A stretch of 64,000 bases of DNA from an alpha proteobacterium U9-1i (lineage in GTDB: Bacteria; Pseudomonadota; Alphaproteobacteria; Caulobacterales; Aquidulcibacteraceae): assembly GCA_000974665.1 (NCBI GenBank), contig BBSY01000002.1, positions 1,798,001-1,862,000 on the forward strand, in the 5' to 3' direction. Shown piece after piece: positions 57,636-64,000 of this stretch. The notes beneath the pieces are model-generated. The model made no database searches, had not been told where the DNA came from, and saw nothing but the letters and a program-made list of their open reading frames with translations. Made by a program: the position numbers and the translations under genes. How positions within the stretch are numbered: the stretch's first letter is position 1; every line of letters starts with the position of its first letter.

Positions 57636-58120
57636 AGCGGGATGTGAATCACGCGGCCACCAACACGGTCGGCAACAGTGCGCGCGGCCCGGCAATCGCT
57701 TTCGGCGGCTTGGCGGTGCGCCGGCAATGTATCGAGCCACACGCGGCAATAGCCAGGGCGGGGCAGTGCGCTCGCCGGCACGCCAGTGAAGTCGTTACGG
57801 CCTTCATAGTCGGCTTCTTCCGCCGTGCTCGAGATCACCCGGCCGCCCCAACGTTGCGCAACCCAGTGCGCATGTTCGCAATCGCTCGCGGCGGGCTGAA
57901 CATTGGCGGGCAGCTCGTCATACCAAATCCGGCATTGGCCTTCCCGGGGAAGCTCGTTGACCGGGACACCGCGGACCGTGCTCTGCAGCGACGCGGCCAA
58001 GATCGACGTTTGCGACAGCATCATCGGGGCAGGCGGCGGATCAGCCAAAGCCGACGATATCAGCGTGGTGGCGGCGATCAGAGCGCCCAGGCCTGCGATG
58101 ATGGTTGCTTGCTTCGTCAT
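57632..58120 (-). CDS. Exported protein with two tandem ~45-residue repeats
   Basis: A 162-residue exported protein with signal peptide (residues 1-26, ending SALA). The mature chain holds two copies of one unit: GVPVNELPREGQCRIWYDELP then a Cys and GGRVI, and GVPASALPRPGYCRVWLDTLP then a Cys and GGRVI. Each has two cysteines and a P-x-x-G-x-C-R-x-W core common in small secreted proteobacterial proteins of unknown function. The internal duplication is clear by eye. The gene is convergent with the DAO-like gene and shares four bases at the stops. Confidence 0.78.
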   Translation of the reverse strand: MTKQATIIAGLGALIAATTLISSALADPPPAPMMLSQTSILAASLQSTVRGVPVNELPREGQCRIWYDELPANVQPAASDCEHAHWVAQRWGGRVISSTAEEADYEGRNDFTGVPASALPRPGYCRVWLDTLPAHRQAAESDCRAARTVADRVGGRVIHIPL

Positions 58121-58277
58121 GGCTGGCCAACTCCCCCTGGCCAAGGCTCGTTCCTGAAGGTGAGCAATATTTAGGGTGGCCTATGCCGTTTCGATGTGAC
58201 GCCGGTCACAGGTCGAAAAGGTTAATGATCACAACGCCTTGAAGCGCTGGGCGCAGTCCGGCGATCGCCGTGAAATG

Positions 58278-58312
58278 GGCGCGGGAGCGCCGCAATTCAA
58301 CCCTCCCGCGCC
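58278..58312 (-). terminator. Inverted repeat after the small membrane-protein gene
   Basis: GGCGCGGGAG (58278-58287) pairs with CTCCCGCGCC (58303-58312) over 15 bases, six bases beyond the stop of the minus-strand gene. No T-run follows. The rest of 58121-58277 shows nothing clear. Confidence 0.5.
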
Positions 58313-58318
58313 ATCCGT

Positions 58319-58699
58319 TTAGGCGGTTAGCCCCATGCGTTTCAGCGCCACCATTTGCAGTTCGGCGAACACGCCAACGGCCACCGCCTGCACAATAATG
58401 AACGCGTACCCAAAGGCGCTCGGGCTCCACACGAAGAGCACCGCGACGCTGCCCAGAACCCAGATCGCGTTCACCGCGACCACCCACATCAATGCGCCGC
58501 GCGAGACTTGCGCCTGCCGCGAGAGCGCGACCAGCGCCAGAAACCACGGCAGCAAAGAAACGCCCGCGAGCTGCAGCAATGAAGCGGGCAAGTTCAGCAG
58601 CGGCGCCAGCAGGGGCGCGGCGAGGATCATCATCAGTCCCGCCACGCCGCTCACGAGGGCGTCGGCTAGCAGCACGCGCGAAAGGAATTGGCTTTGCAT
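58319..58699 (-). CDS. Small four-helix membrane protein
   Basis: A 126-residue integral membrane protein with four predicted helices (about 7-28, 38-58, 68-90 and 95-117). GGAGGA lies five bases before the ATG. It resembles small uncharacterised membrane proteins that sit beside MmyB-type XRE regulators in Caulobacterales; I do not know a function. It is divergent from such a regulator (105 bases between the start codons), with a shared inverted repeat. Confidence 0.75.
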   Translation of the reverse strand: MQSQFLSRVLLADALVSGVAGLMMILAAPLLAPLLNLPASLLQLAGVSLLPWFLALVALSRQAQVSRGALMWVVAVNAIWVLGSVAVLFVWSPSAFGYAFIIVQAVAVGVFAELQMVALKRMGLTA

Positions 58700-58752
58700 G
58701 TCATCCTCCGTTGTTGATGCGCGGAGGATGGCGGCAGATCAGATGCAAGGCG

Positions 58753-58785
58753 ATTACGCGTCAGGTAATGGCGTTCAATCCCTGA
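58753..58785. promoter_or_regulatory. Inverted repeats in the divergent membrane-protein/XRE promoter region
   Basis: ATTAC-gcgtcag-GTAAT (58753-58769) overlaps TCAGG-N15-CCTGA (58761-58785). Either could be the operator of the adjacent MmyB-type regulator; both are short enough to arise by chance. Confidence 0.35.
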
Positions 58786-58804
58786 GCGGTTATTTTTGCG
58801 CGCC

Positions 58805-59599
58805 ATGACAGACGCATCCCCACGCACCTTCGGCGAGCATCTCCGCGCCTGGCGCCAGCGCCGCCGCATGAGCCAGCTCGACCTCGCCAGCGAAGCCGGC
58901 GTGTCCACCCGGCATCTGAGCTTCGTTGAAACAGGCCGCGCCTCCCCGTCACGGGACATGGTCCTGCAATTGGCCGAGCAATTGCGGCTGCCGCTGCGCG
59001 AGCAGAACGCTTTGCTGATGGCGGCCGGTTACGCGCCTCGCTTCGGGGAAAAGAAGTTCGACGATCCCGACCTCGCGCACGCGCGACGTGCGGTTGGCCT
59101 CGTGCTGACCGCGCACGAGCCCAACCCGGCTTTGGCGATCGACCGTCACTGGAACCTGATCGCCGCGAACACGTCGGCGATGCGGCTCCTGCAGGCCGCC
59201 GTTGCGCCTAAGCTGCTGGCGGGACAGATCAACGTGCTGCGCATAAGCCTCCATCCTGAAGGGCTCGCGCCGGCGATCCTCAATCTGGGCGAATGGCGCG
59301 CGCACATATTCTCTCGGCTTGAGCGCCAGATCGATGGCGGTGGTGACGCCGCATTGGTTGCTCTGCTGGACGAATTGCGCGCACTTCCCGCGCCGGGCGT
59401 CGTCACGCCAAGCAAACGCGAGGCCGTCCCCGTGCTCACGCCGCTCAAGCTCGCCACGCCGCTTGGCCACATCTCTCTTCTCGGCATGACGAGCCTGTTC
59501 GGCATGCCGCACGACGTCACGCTCGAAGAACTCGCGATCGAGAGCTTTTTTCCAGCGGATGCGGAAAGCGCGGAAGTGCTGAAGCGCTTAGCAAGTTAA
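58805..59599 (+). CDS. XRE-family regulator with MmyB-like ligand domain
   Basis: A 264-residue transcriptional regulator. The XRE helix-turn-helix is near the N-terminus: FGEHLRAWRQRRRMSQLDLA, SEAGVSTRHLSFVETGRASPS and MVLQLAEQLRLP. The rest has the MmyB-type PAS-like ligand-binding pattern: NALLMAAGYAP, IDRHWNLIAANTSAMRLL and a late LGMTSLFGMPHDVTLEELAIE. MmyB domains bind fatty acids or other small ligands. The ATG at 58805 is preferred over a TTG three codons upstream. It is divergent from a small membrane-protein gene that it probably controls. Confidence 0.9.
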   Translation: MTDASPRTFGEHLRAWRQRRRMSQLDLASEAGVSTRHLSFVETGRASPSRDMVLQLAEQLRLPLREQNALLMAAGYAPRFGEKKFDDPDLAHARRAVGLVLTAHEPNPALAIDRHWNLIAANTSAMRLLQAAVAPKLLAGQINVLRISLHPEGLAPAILNLGEWRAHIFSRLERQIDGGGDAALVALLDELRALPAPGVVTPSKREAVPVLTPLKLATPLGHISLLGMTSLFGMPHDVTLEELAIESFFPADAESAEVLKRLAS

Positions 59600-59604
59600 C
59601 ACCC

Positions 59605-59762
59605 GCCTCCTTCTCGATGGAGGAGGCGCCGCGAAGCGGCGGAGGAGGTGAGGCCCGCGACGCCTCCGCAAGAGGCCTCATGAGGCTAGACGTTATCGTC
59701 GCGCGCGCACCTCCTCAGTCAGTTCGCTGCGCTCACTGACAGCTCCTCCATCGAGGAGGAGC
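59605..59762. repeat. Three-part palindromic repeat, copy C
   Basis: The left hairpin is in GCCTCCTTCTCGATGGAGGAGG (59605-59627), a central section holds GGAGGAGGTGAGG against CACCTCCTCAGTC-type sequence, and the right hairpin is GCTCCTCC-atcga-GGAGGAGC (59742-59762). It shares CTCAGT, GCTGCGCTC and GACAGCTCC with copies A and B but has different hairpin arms. It occupies most of the gap between the MmyB regulator and nrdA. Confidence 0.8.
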
Positions 59763-59769
59763 AAGGCGC

Positions 59770-59802
59770 AAAACAAAAACCGCCGACCCGAAGGCCGGCG
59801 GT
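59770..59802 (-). terminator. Rho-independent terminator of nrdA
   Basis: On the minus strand ACCGCCGGCC-ttcg-GGTCGGCGGT (one mismatch, UUCG tetraloop) is followed by TTTTTGTTTT. It lies 38 bases past the nrdA stop and is a strong intrinsic terminator. Confidence 0.9.
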
Positions 59803-59840
59803 GAAGGCGTTTCCAACCCAAGTACCAAATCAGCAGCGCG

Positions 59841-61712
59841 CTACTGGCACGCTAAGCATTCCTCGTAATCGGTCTTTTCCGTCGTCATGGCGGGCGCTTC
59901 GATGTCGGCTTTCACTTCTTCGCCGGCGAAGCCCGCGCGCTGCACGCTCTTGGAGCGGCAATAATACAAGCTCTTCACGCCGCGCTCCCACGCCATCCAG
60001 TGGAGCATGTGCAGATCCCACTTATCGACATCGCCTGGCAGGAACACGTTCAGGGATTGCGATTGGCAGATGTACGGCGTGCGGTCGGCGGCGAGTTCGA
60101 TCACCCAGCGTTGATCGATCTCGAACGCAGTCTTGAACACGCCTTTCTCGTCTTCGCTGAGGAAGTCGAGGTGCTGCACTGAGCCTTCGTTCTTGAGGAT
60201 CGAGCTCCACACGCTTTCGGTGTTCATGCCTTTCTCGTCGAGCAGCTTTTCGAGATAGGGGTTCTTCACCGCGAACGAACCGGAGAGCGTCTTGTGCGTG
60301 TAAATGTTGGCCGGGATCGGTTCGATGCCGGCGGACGTGCCGCCGCAGATGATCGAGATCGACGCCGTCGGCGCGATCGCCAGCTTGTGGCTGAAGCGCG
60401 CCATCACGTTGGACTCCGCCGCATCCGGGCAGGGGCCGCGCTCTTGCGCCAGCTTCACGCTCGCCGCGTCCGCGCCACGGCGCAGCGTTTTGAACATGCG
60501 GTTGTTCCAAACTTTCGCCATCGCCGATTCCATCGACACGTTCTGGCTTTGCAGGAAGGAGTGGAAGCCCATCAGGCCCAAGCCCACCGAACGCTCGCGA
60601 TAGGCGGCGTATTTGGCGCGTTCCATTTCATCCGGCGCGCGCTGGATGAAATCTTCCAGCACGTTGTCGAGGAAGCGGAACACGTCCTCGAAGAAATTCT
60701 CGTGCTTTTCCCACTCAAGGTAGGTTTCAGCATTCACTGAGGAGAGGCAGCACACGGCGGTGCGCTCGCGCCCAGTATGATCCATGCCGGTGTGCAGCAT
60801 GATTTCCGAGCACAGGTTGGACTGGCGGACTTTGAGGCCGAGATCGCGCTGATGCTTCGGCATCAGCTTGTTCACGGTGTCGGAGAAGATGATGTAGGGC
60901 TCGCCGGTTTGCAGCCGCAGCTCCAGCACCTTCTGCCAAAGTTTGCGGGCGCTGACATGCTTCAGCGCTTCGCCATTCTTCGGGCTGCGCAGCGCGAACG
61001 GCAGATCGTCCCGCACCGCGATCATGAACTCGTCGGTGATGTTGAGGCCGTGGTGGAGGTTCAAGCTCTTGCGGTTGAAATCGCCAGCGGCTTTGCGGAT
61101 TTCGAGGAATTCCTCGATCTCCGGATGGTGGATGTCGAGGTACACCGCCGCCGAGCCACGACGCAGCGAGCCTTGGCTGATCGCCAGCGTGAGGCTGTCC
61201 ATCACGCGGATGAACGGAATGATCCCGGAGGTTTGGCCGTTATTGCCGACCTTTTCGCCGATGGAACGAACGCCACCCCAATACGTGCCGATGCCGCCGC
61301 CATTGGAGGCGAGCCACACGTTTTCGTTCCAGGTGTCCATGATGCCGTCGAGTGAATCGCCGACAGCGTTCAGAAAGCAGGAGATCGGCAGGCCGCGGTC
61401 GGCGCCGCCGTTCGACAAAACCGGCGTCGCGGGCATGAACCAGAGCCGCGAAATGTAATCGTAGATGCGCTGCGCGTGTTCAATGTCATCGGCGTAAGCC
61501 GTTGCGACGCGTGCGAACATGTCCTGGTAGCTTTCGCCGGCCAACAGGTAGCGGTCATTCAACGTTGTCTTGCCGAACTCAGTCAGCAACGCATCGCGGC
61601 TCGGATCCGTAACGACCTTGTCGACCACCTTCAGCGGCAGCAGCGGCTTGGGCTTGCCACGGTGGACTGCGCCCATGCGGTGAACGCCCGCGTGTGCTGC
61701 TCGGCTGGTCAT
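59841..61712 (-). CDS. nrdA: Ribonucleoside-diphosphate reductase alpha subunit
   Basis: A 623-residue class I ribonucleotide reductase large subunit that converts ribonucleotides to deoxyribonucleotides. The catalytic residues are readable: Cys112 in PISCFLN, Asn299-Cys301-Glu303 in SNLCSEIML, a second disulfide-type Cys pair in AVCCLSS, the radical-path tyrosines in SLYYCRSKS, and the C-terminal redox CLACQ. There is no N-terminal ATP-cone, so the usual dATP overall-activity site is absent. AGGGGA lies before the ATG at 61712. The beta subunit nrdB is not adjacent. A NrdR-box-like site lies ~90 bases upstream and a strong terminator follows. Confidence 0.96.
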   Translation of the reverse strand: MTSRAAHAGVHRMGAVHRGKPKPLLPLKVVDKVVTDPSRDALLTEFGKTTLNDRYLLAGESYQDMFARVATAYADDIEHAQRIYDYISRLWFMPATPVLSNGGADRGLPISCFLNAVGDSLDGIMDTWNENVWLASNGGGIGTYWGGVRSIGEKVGNNGQTSGIIPFIRVMDSLTLAISQGSLRRGSAAVYLDIHHPEIEEFLEIRKAAGDFNRKSLNLHHGLNITDEFMIAVRDDLPFALRSPKNGEALKHVSARKLWQKVLELRLQTGEPYIIFSDTVNKLMPKHQRDLGLKVRQSNLCSEIMLHTGMDHTGRERTAVCCLSSVNAETYLEWEKHENFFEDVFRFLDNVLEDFIQRAPDEMERAKYAAYRERSVGLGLMGFHSFLQSQNVSMESAMAKVWNNRMFKTLRRGADAASVKLAQERGPCPDAAESNVMARFSHKLAIAPTASISIICGGTSAGIEPIPANIYTHKTLSGSFAVKNPYLEKLLDEKGMNTESVWSSILKNEGSVQHLDFLSEDEKGVFKTAFEIDQRWVIELAADRTPYICQSQSLNVFLPGDVDKWDLHMLHWMAWERGVKSLYYCRSKSVQRAGFAGEEVKADIEAPAMTTEKTDYEECLACQ

Positions 61713-61797
61713 TGGCGAGATCCCCTTTTCACTTCGTCTTAACCAGACTCGCTGCTGGGCCAAACCACAAGCTATCGCGCATCCGGATCAAACCGTA

Positions 61798-61813
61798 CCA
61801 CTAGATATAGTGA
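61798..61813 (-). promoter_or_regulatory. NrdR-box-like site upstream of nrdA
   Basis: CCACTAGATATAGTGA matches the NrdR consensus ACACWATATNTWGTGT at 13 of 16 positions and contains CACTA-gA-TAGTG symmetry. A weaker half-match lies at 61765-61780, 33 bases away, close to the usual pairing distance. The 61713-61982 gap otherwise shows nothing clear. Confidence 0.7.
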
Positions 61814-61982
61814 TGCCACGGGTTAATGCCGGGTCAATCGCCAACCTGTCCGACAAGAAATTTTTTCAGTTAGGAACCTCTGAACAGGGCCCGCCAAAGG
61901 TTAACGGGAGGGTTCCGAAATGGTGATCGAGGCGCCCGATTTCACGCCTTGCGGCCCAAGCGTTTCCAGGGTTCTGAGGGGC

Positions 61983-62870
61983 ATGAGCGACGAGGCGGGG
62001 CGGGTTAAAGCGGCATTGGCGGCGTTAGGTGGGGCGACCCTCCTCGGGCTGTCGCCGATCGGCGTTCGGCTCTCGGAGCTGGGTCCGCAGGCCACCAACC
62101 TATGGCGATTCCTCATCGCGCTGCCGATTCTGGCGGTATGGGCTGCCTCAACAGGCCGAGCGATTCCCGCGACTCAGCCGTTGGGCTGGCTTTTGTTCGC
62201 TGGATTGCTGTTTGGCGGCGAACTGGCGCTGTGGGCGGCCGCTCTCAGCCACACCACAGTCGCCAACGCGACTTTGATGTCCAACATGACGCCGATCTTC
62301 GCGGCCTTGTTCGGTTGGTTCGTCCTGAAGGAGCGGCTGAAGCCATCGATCTATTGGGGCGGCGCGGCGGCCCTCCTGGGCGCGCTGACTTTGTCGGTCG
62401 CGCGCGCGCAAGCCGGCGCCGGCCCCGCATCGACCCCGGAGGAGGGCTGGCTCGGCGATCTGCTCGGGTTCTCCTCGGCCATTGGCTATGCGGGCTATCT
62501 GTTGATCGTCCGCACGCTCGGCAATCGGGTCAGCACAGGCGCGGTGATGTTTTGGGCGACGTTAAGCGCCGCCGCTGTTGCTTTCGCGCTTAGCCTTGCA
62601 TTTGGAGAAGCACTCTTCCCATCGACGCTGCGCGGTTGGGCAGTGCTCATTGTGCTCGGTGTTGTGGTGCAAGCGGCGGCGCAAGGCCTCATCGCTTACG
62701 GCGTGCAGCGGCTGCCGATCGTCGTGTCCACGATCCTGCTTTGGATGCAGCCGCTCTCGGCGGCTGTGATCTCCTGGTTCCTGTTCGGCGAACACCTGGG
62801 CGCGCTCGCCTTCGTCGGCGCGTCGCTGATCTTGTTCGGCGTTTTCGTGGTGCAGCGCGCGCGGGCTTAG
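61983..62870 (+). CDS. EamA/DMT-family transporter
   Basis: A 295-residue ten-helix drug/metabolite exporter built of two EamA repeats. Repeat one opens with ALGGATLLGLSPIGVRLSELG and has LMSNMTPIFAALFGWFVLKERL; repeat two has LLGFSSAIGYAGYLLIVRTLG and VVSTILLWMQPLSAAVISWFLFGEHLG (quoted in part: PLSAAVISWFLFGEHLGALA). The start at 61983 (MSDEAGR) is chosen because earlier in-frame residues are polar. It probably exports an amino acid or other metabolite. Divergent from nrdA; convergent with lepB five bases away. Confidence 0.92.
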   Translation: MSDEAGRVKAALAALGGATLLGLSPIGVRLSELGPQATNLWRFLIALPILAVWAASTGRAIPATQPLGWLLFAGLLFGGELALWAAALSHTTVANATLMSNMTPIFAALFGWFVLKERLKPSIYWGGAAALLGALTLSVARAQAGAGPASTPEEGWLGDLLGFSSAIGYAGYLLIVRTLGNRVSTGAVMFWATLSAAAVAFALSLAFGEALFPSTLRGWAVLIVLGVVVQAAAQGLIAYGVQRLPIVVSTILLWMQPLSAAVISWFLFGEHLGALAFVGASLILFGVFVVQRARA

Positions 62871-62874
62871 AGGC

Positions 62875-63609
62875 TCAATCGTGCAGCGGCTTCAGCCAGC
62901 GTGACCGCGCACAGCTCACCGTTGGATCGCCGCTGCAATTGCGCGGCGCGAAGAACACTGTTTCCGCGCGCCCGATCAGATTGTCGATCGGCACCGGCCC
63001 CATGCCGTCCCAGCGGCTGTCGAGCGAATTGTCGCGATTGTCGCCCATGAAGAACACGTGGCGGGGCGGCACTGTGTAGGGGCCGAACGTATCGAAATCG
63101 CTTTCGCCACGATCATGCACGACGTGGCGCACGCCGCCGGGCAGCGTCTCGAAGCTGCGCGTGATCCATTCGCGGCCTTCGTCGTGCGCCTCGCGCACCA
63201 TTTGCTGGGCGCCGTCCACCGGCAGCATCTCGCCGTTCAGCATCAAGCGCCCAGAGCGCACTTCGATCACGTCGCCGGGCAGGCCGATCAAGCGTTTGAT
63301 CATCACCTTGCCGTCCATCGGATGGGTAAACACCACCACATCGCCCCGGCGCGGCATCTGCTCGAACAGACGCCGCTCGCCCGGCGAAAACAGCGCGCCG
63401 ATGTTCAGTGGCAGCGATTGACGGCTATAGCCGTACGCGAATTTCGAGACGATCACGCGGTCGCCGACTTCCAAAGTCGGCACCATGCTTTCGGACGGAA
63501 TGGAATATTGCGCGAATGCGACAGTGGTGATCCCAAGATACACCACAAGCGCGCCGGCGATGACCCGCACCCACTCGACGATCTCGGCGCGGATTTTCTG
63601 CATGTCCAT
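62875..63609 (-). CDS. lepB: Signal peptidase I
   Basis: A 244-residue type I signal peptidase that removes signal peptides from exported proteins at the outer face of the inner membrane. One N-terminal membrane helix (residues 13-33) is followed by box B with catalytic Ser41 (YSIPSESMVPTLEVGD), then Lys105 in KVMIKRLIGLPGDVIEV and box E FFMGDNRDNSLDSR. Both catalytic residues are intact, unlike the S26 paralog at 13932-14903. The C-terminus has two cysteines (NCSGDPTVSC). Probably the housekeeping enzyme. Confidence 0.96.
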   Translation of the reverse strand: MDMQKIRAEIVEWVRVIAGALVVYLGITTVAFAQYSIPSESMVPTLEVGDRVIVSKFAYGYSRQSLPLNIGALFSPGERRLFEQMPRRGDVVVFTHPMDGKVMIKRLIGLPGDVIEVRSGRLMLNGEMLPVDGAQQMVREAHDEGREWITRSFETLPGGVRHVVHDRGESDFDTFGPYTVPPRHVFFMGDNRDNSLDSRWDGMGPVPIDNLIGRAETVFFAPRNCSGDPTVSCARSRWLKPLHD

Positions 63610-63673
63610 GGCGCCAAGCCTTGAAGCGCTGCGGATTTTCGGTCAAGGCCCGGACGTGTAGGAGGCGAGTGGC

Positions 63674-64000
63674 ATGCGACCAGCGCCAGTGTCGGCCATC
63701 GGCGGCGGCTTGAAAGACGTGCTCGGCGGACGCCTTGGCGGGCTTGCCTTTCTCTGTTTCGTATTCGCGCTGGCGGCGACGATTGCGGCGGCGTGGGCCG
63801 CTTTCCGTTACCTGGTGCCGATGATCCCGGAAGGCGAGGGCTGGCTCGCGTGGGTCTACAATGCCAGCGAATGGCTCGCAGGCGCGGGCATCGTCATCTT
63901 GTCGATCGTGCTTGCGCCTGGCCTTTCCATGTTTGTCGGCGGCGTGCTTTTCGACGTGGCGGCGGCGCGCGTGGAGAAAAGCGTGGGCCTTGGCGAAGGC
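63674..64000 (+). CDS. EI24/CysZ-like membrane protein, 5' part
   Basis: The frame begins with ATG at 63674, eight bases after GGAGG, and is still open at the end of the window after 109 codons. It has two hydrophobic segments (about residues 21-45 and 66-90), an EWLAGAGIVILSIVLAPGLS motif and a MFVGGVLFDVAAARVE motif characteristic of the EI24 family. Bacterial EI24 proteins include CysZ, which imports sulfate. Full length and C-terminal features cannot be seen. It is divergent from lepB, 64 bases away. Confidence 0.82.
   Translation, partial: MRPAPVSAIGGGLKDVLGGRLGGLAFLCFVFALAATIAAAWAAFRYLVPMIPEGEGWLAWVYNASEWLAGAGIVILSIVLAPGLSMFVGGVLFDVAAARVEKSVGLGEG

Noticed and set aside
58126..58153. 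EcfG-like GGAAC-N17-AGTT on the minus strand
   Set aside because: The second box would put the transcription start at the start codon of the repeat-domain gene, and AGTT is already a mismatch. Likely chance.
61876..61903. GGAAC near 61876 as a second stress promoter
   Set aside because: No CGTT-like box lies 16-17 bases downstream.

Overview
This is a G+C-rich, densely packed chromosomal window from an alphaproteobacterium. The gene content and style fit the Caulobacterales/Hyphomonadaceae best: a phaR/phaA/phaB set, an EcfG-type general stress promoter, an UrcA-family protein, a degenerate-Nudix NAD regulator, many ATGA/GTGA start-stop overlaps and many exported lipoproteins. I assign the order by inference from family content; no rRNA or tRNA is present to confirm it. 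No CRISPR array, transposase, integrase or tRNA was recognised.

Layout. 1-5.1 kb: the 3' end of cysS, then small lipoproteins and conserved small proteins, several in tandem paralogous pairs. 5.1-7.5 kb: yidD overlapping thrS, with a palindromic repeat forming the yidD 3' end. 7.6-11.6 kb: three glycosyltransferases and a small membrane protein, probably for cell-surface glycans. 11.8-14.9 kb: an XRE-like protein, an amidase and a signal-peptidase-like protein whose catalytic serine position is alanine. 15.0-17.2 kb: a three-gene overlapping operon (YqcI/YcgG-GntA-type N-hydroxylase, DUF1989 protein, possible ATP-grasp enzyme), the best candidate here for an undescribed pathway. 17.2-26.6 kb: an S9 peptidase, phaR divergent from phaA, a ~2 kb cassette of five small genes (including XRE and membrane-anchored LuxR-type regulators) bounded by a duplicated gene end, a SnoaL-like gene, a secreted metallo-beta-lactamase-fold protein, phaB, and a CsbD stress gene behind a GGAAC-N16-CGTT promoter.

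26.6-36 kb: a VOC / cobalamin adenosyltransferase / HIG1 operon, rmuC, a QueD-like enzyme, two glycine-zipper lipoproteins, a CorA transporter, an amidohydrolase, an aminoglycoside-phosphotransferase-fold protein and purD. 36-45.7 kb: a cyclic-nucleotide-binding protein, a phosphoesterase, a MarR/serine-hydrolase divergent pair around a perfect palindrome, a large beta-solenoid membrane protein, xseA, and an operon of HD hydrolase, dual-specificity phosphatase and NAD regulator. 45.7-48.2 kb: an OmpR-type wHTH/TolB/TPR regulator divergent from an UrcA gene, separated by an array of helically phased TCAG motifs. 48.2-59.6 kb: exported proteins of unknown function, a LytTR regulator, an acyltransferase, GNAT, an M2 peptidase, nudC, a cation diffusion facilitator, an exported D-amino-acid-oxidase-like flavoenzyme and a MmyB-type regulator. 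59.6-64 kb: nrdA with an intrinsic terminator and a NrdR-box-like site, a DMT exporter, a canonical lepB and the start of an EI24/CysZ-like gene.

No gene-free stretch exceeds 300 bases. The longest ones (11577-11818, 47652-47898, 59600-59840, 61713-61982) hold the repeats and regulatory sites listed. A three-part palindromic repeat occurs three times (5404, 11581, 59605), and six convergent gene pairs share exactly four bases of stop codons. Functions were assigned by recognising family motifs by eye; no database search was run.
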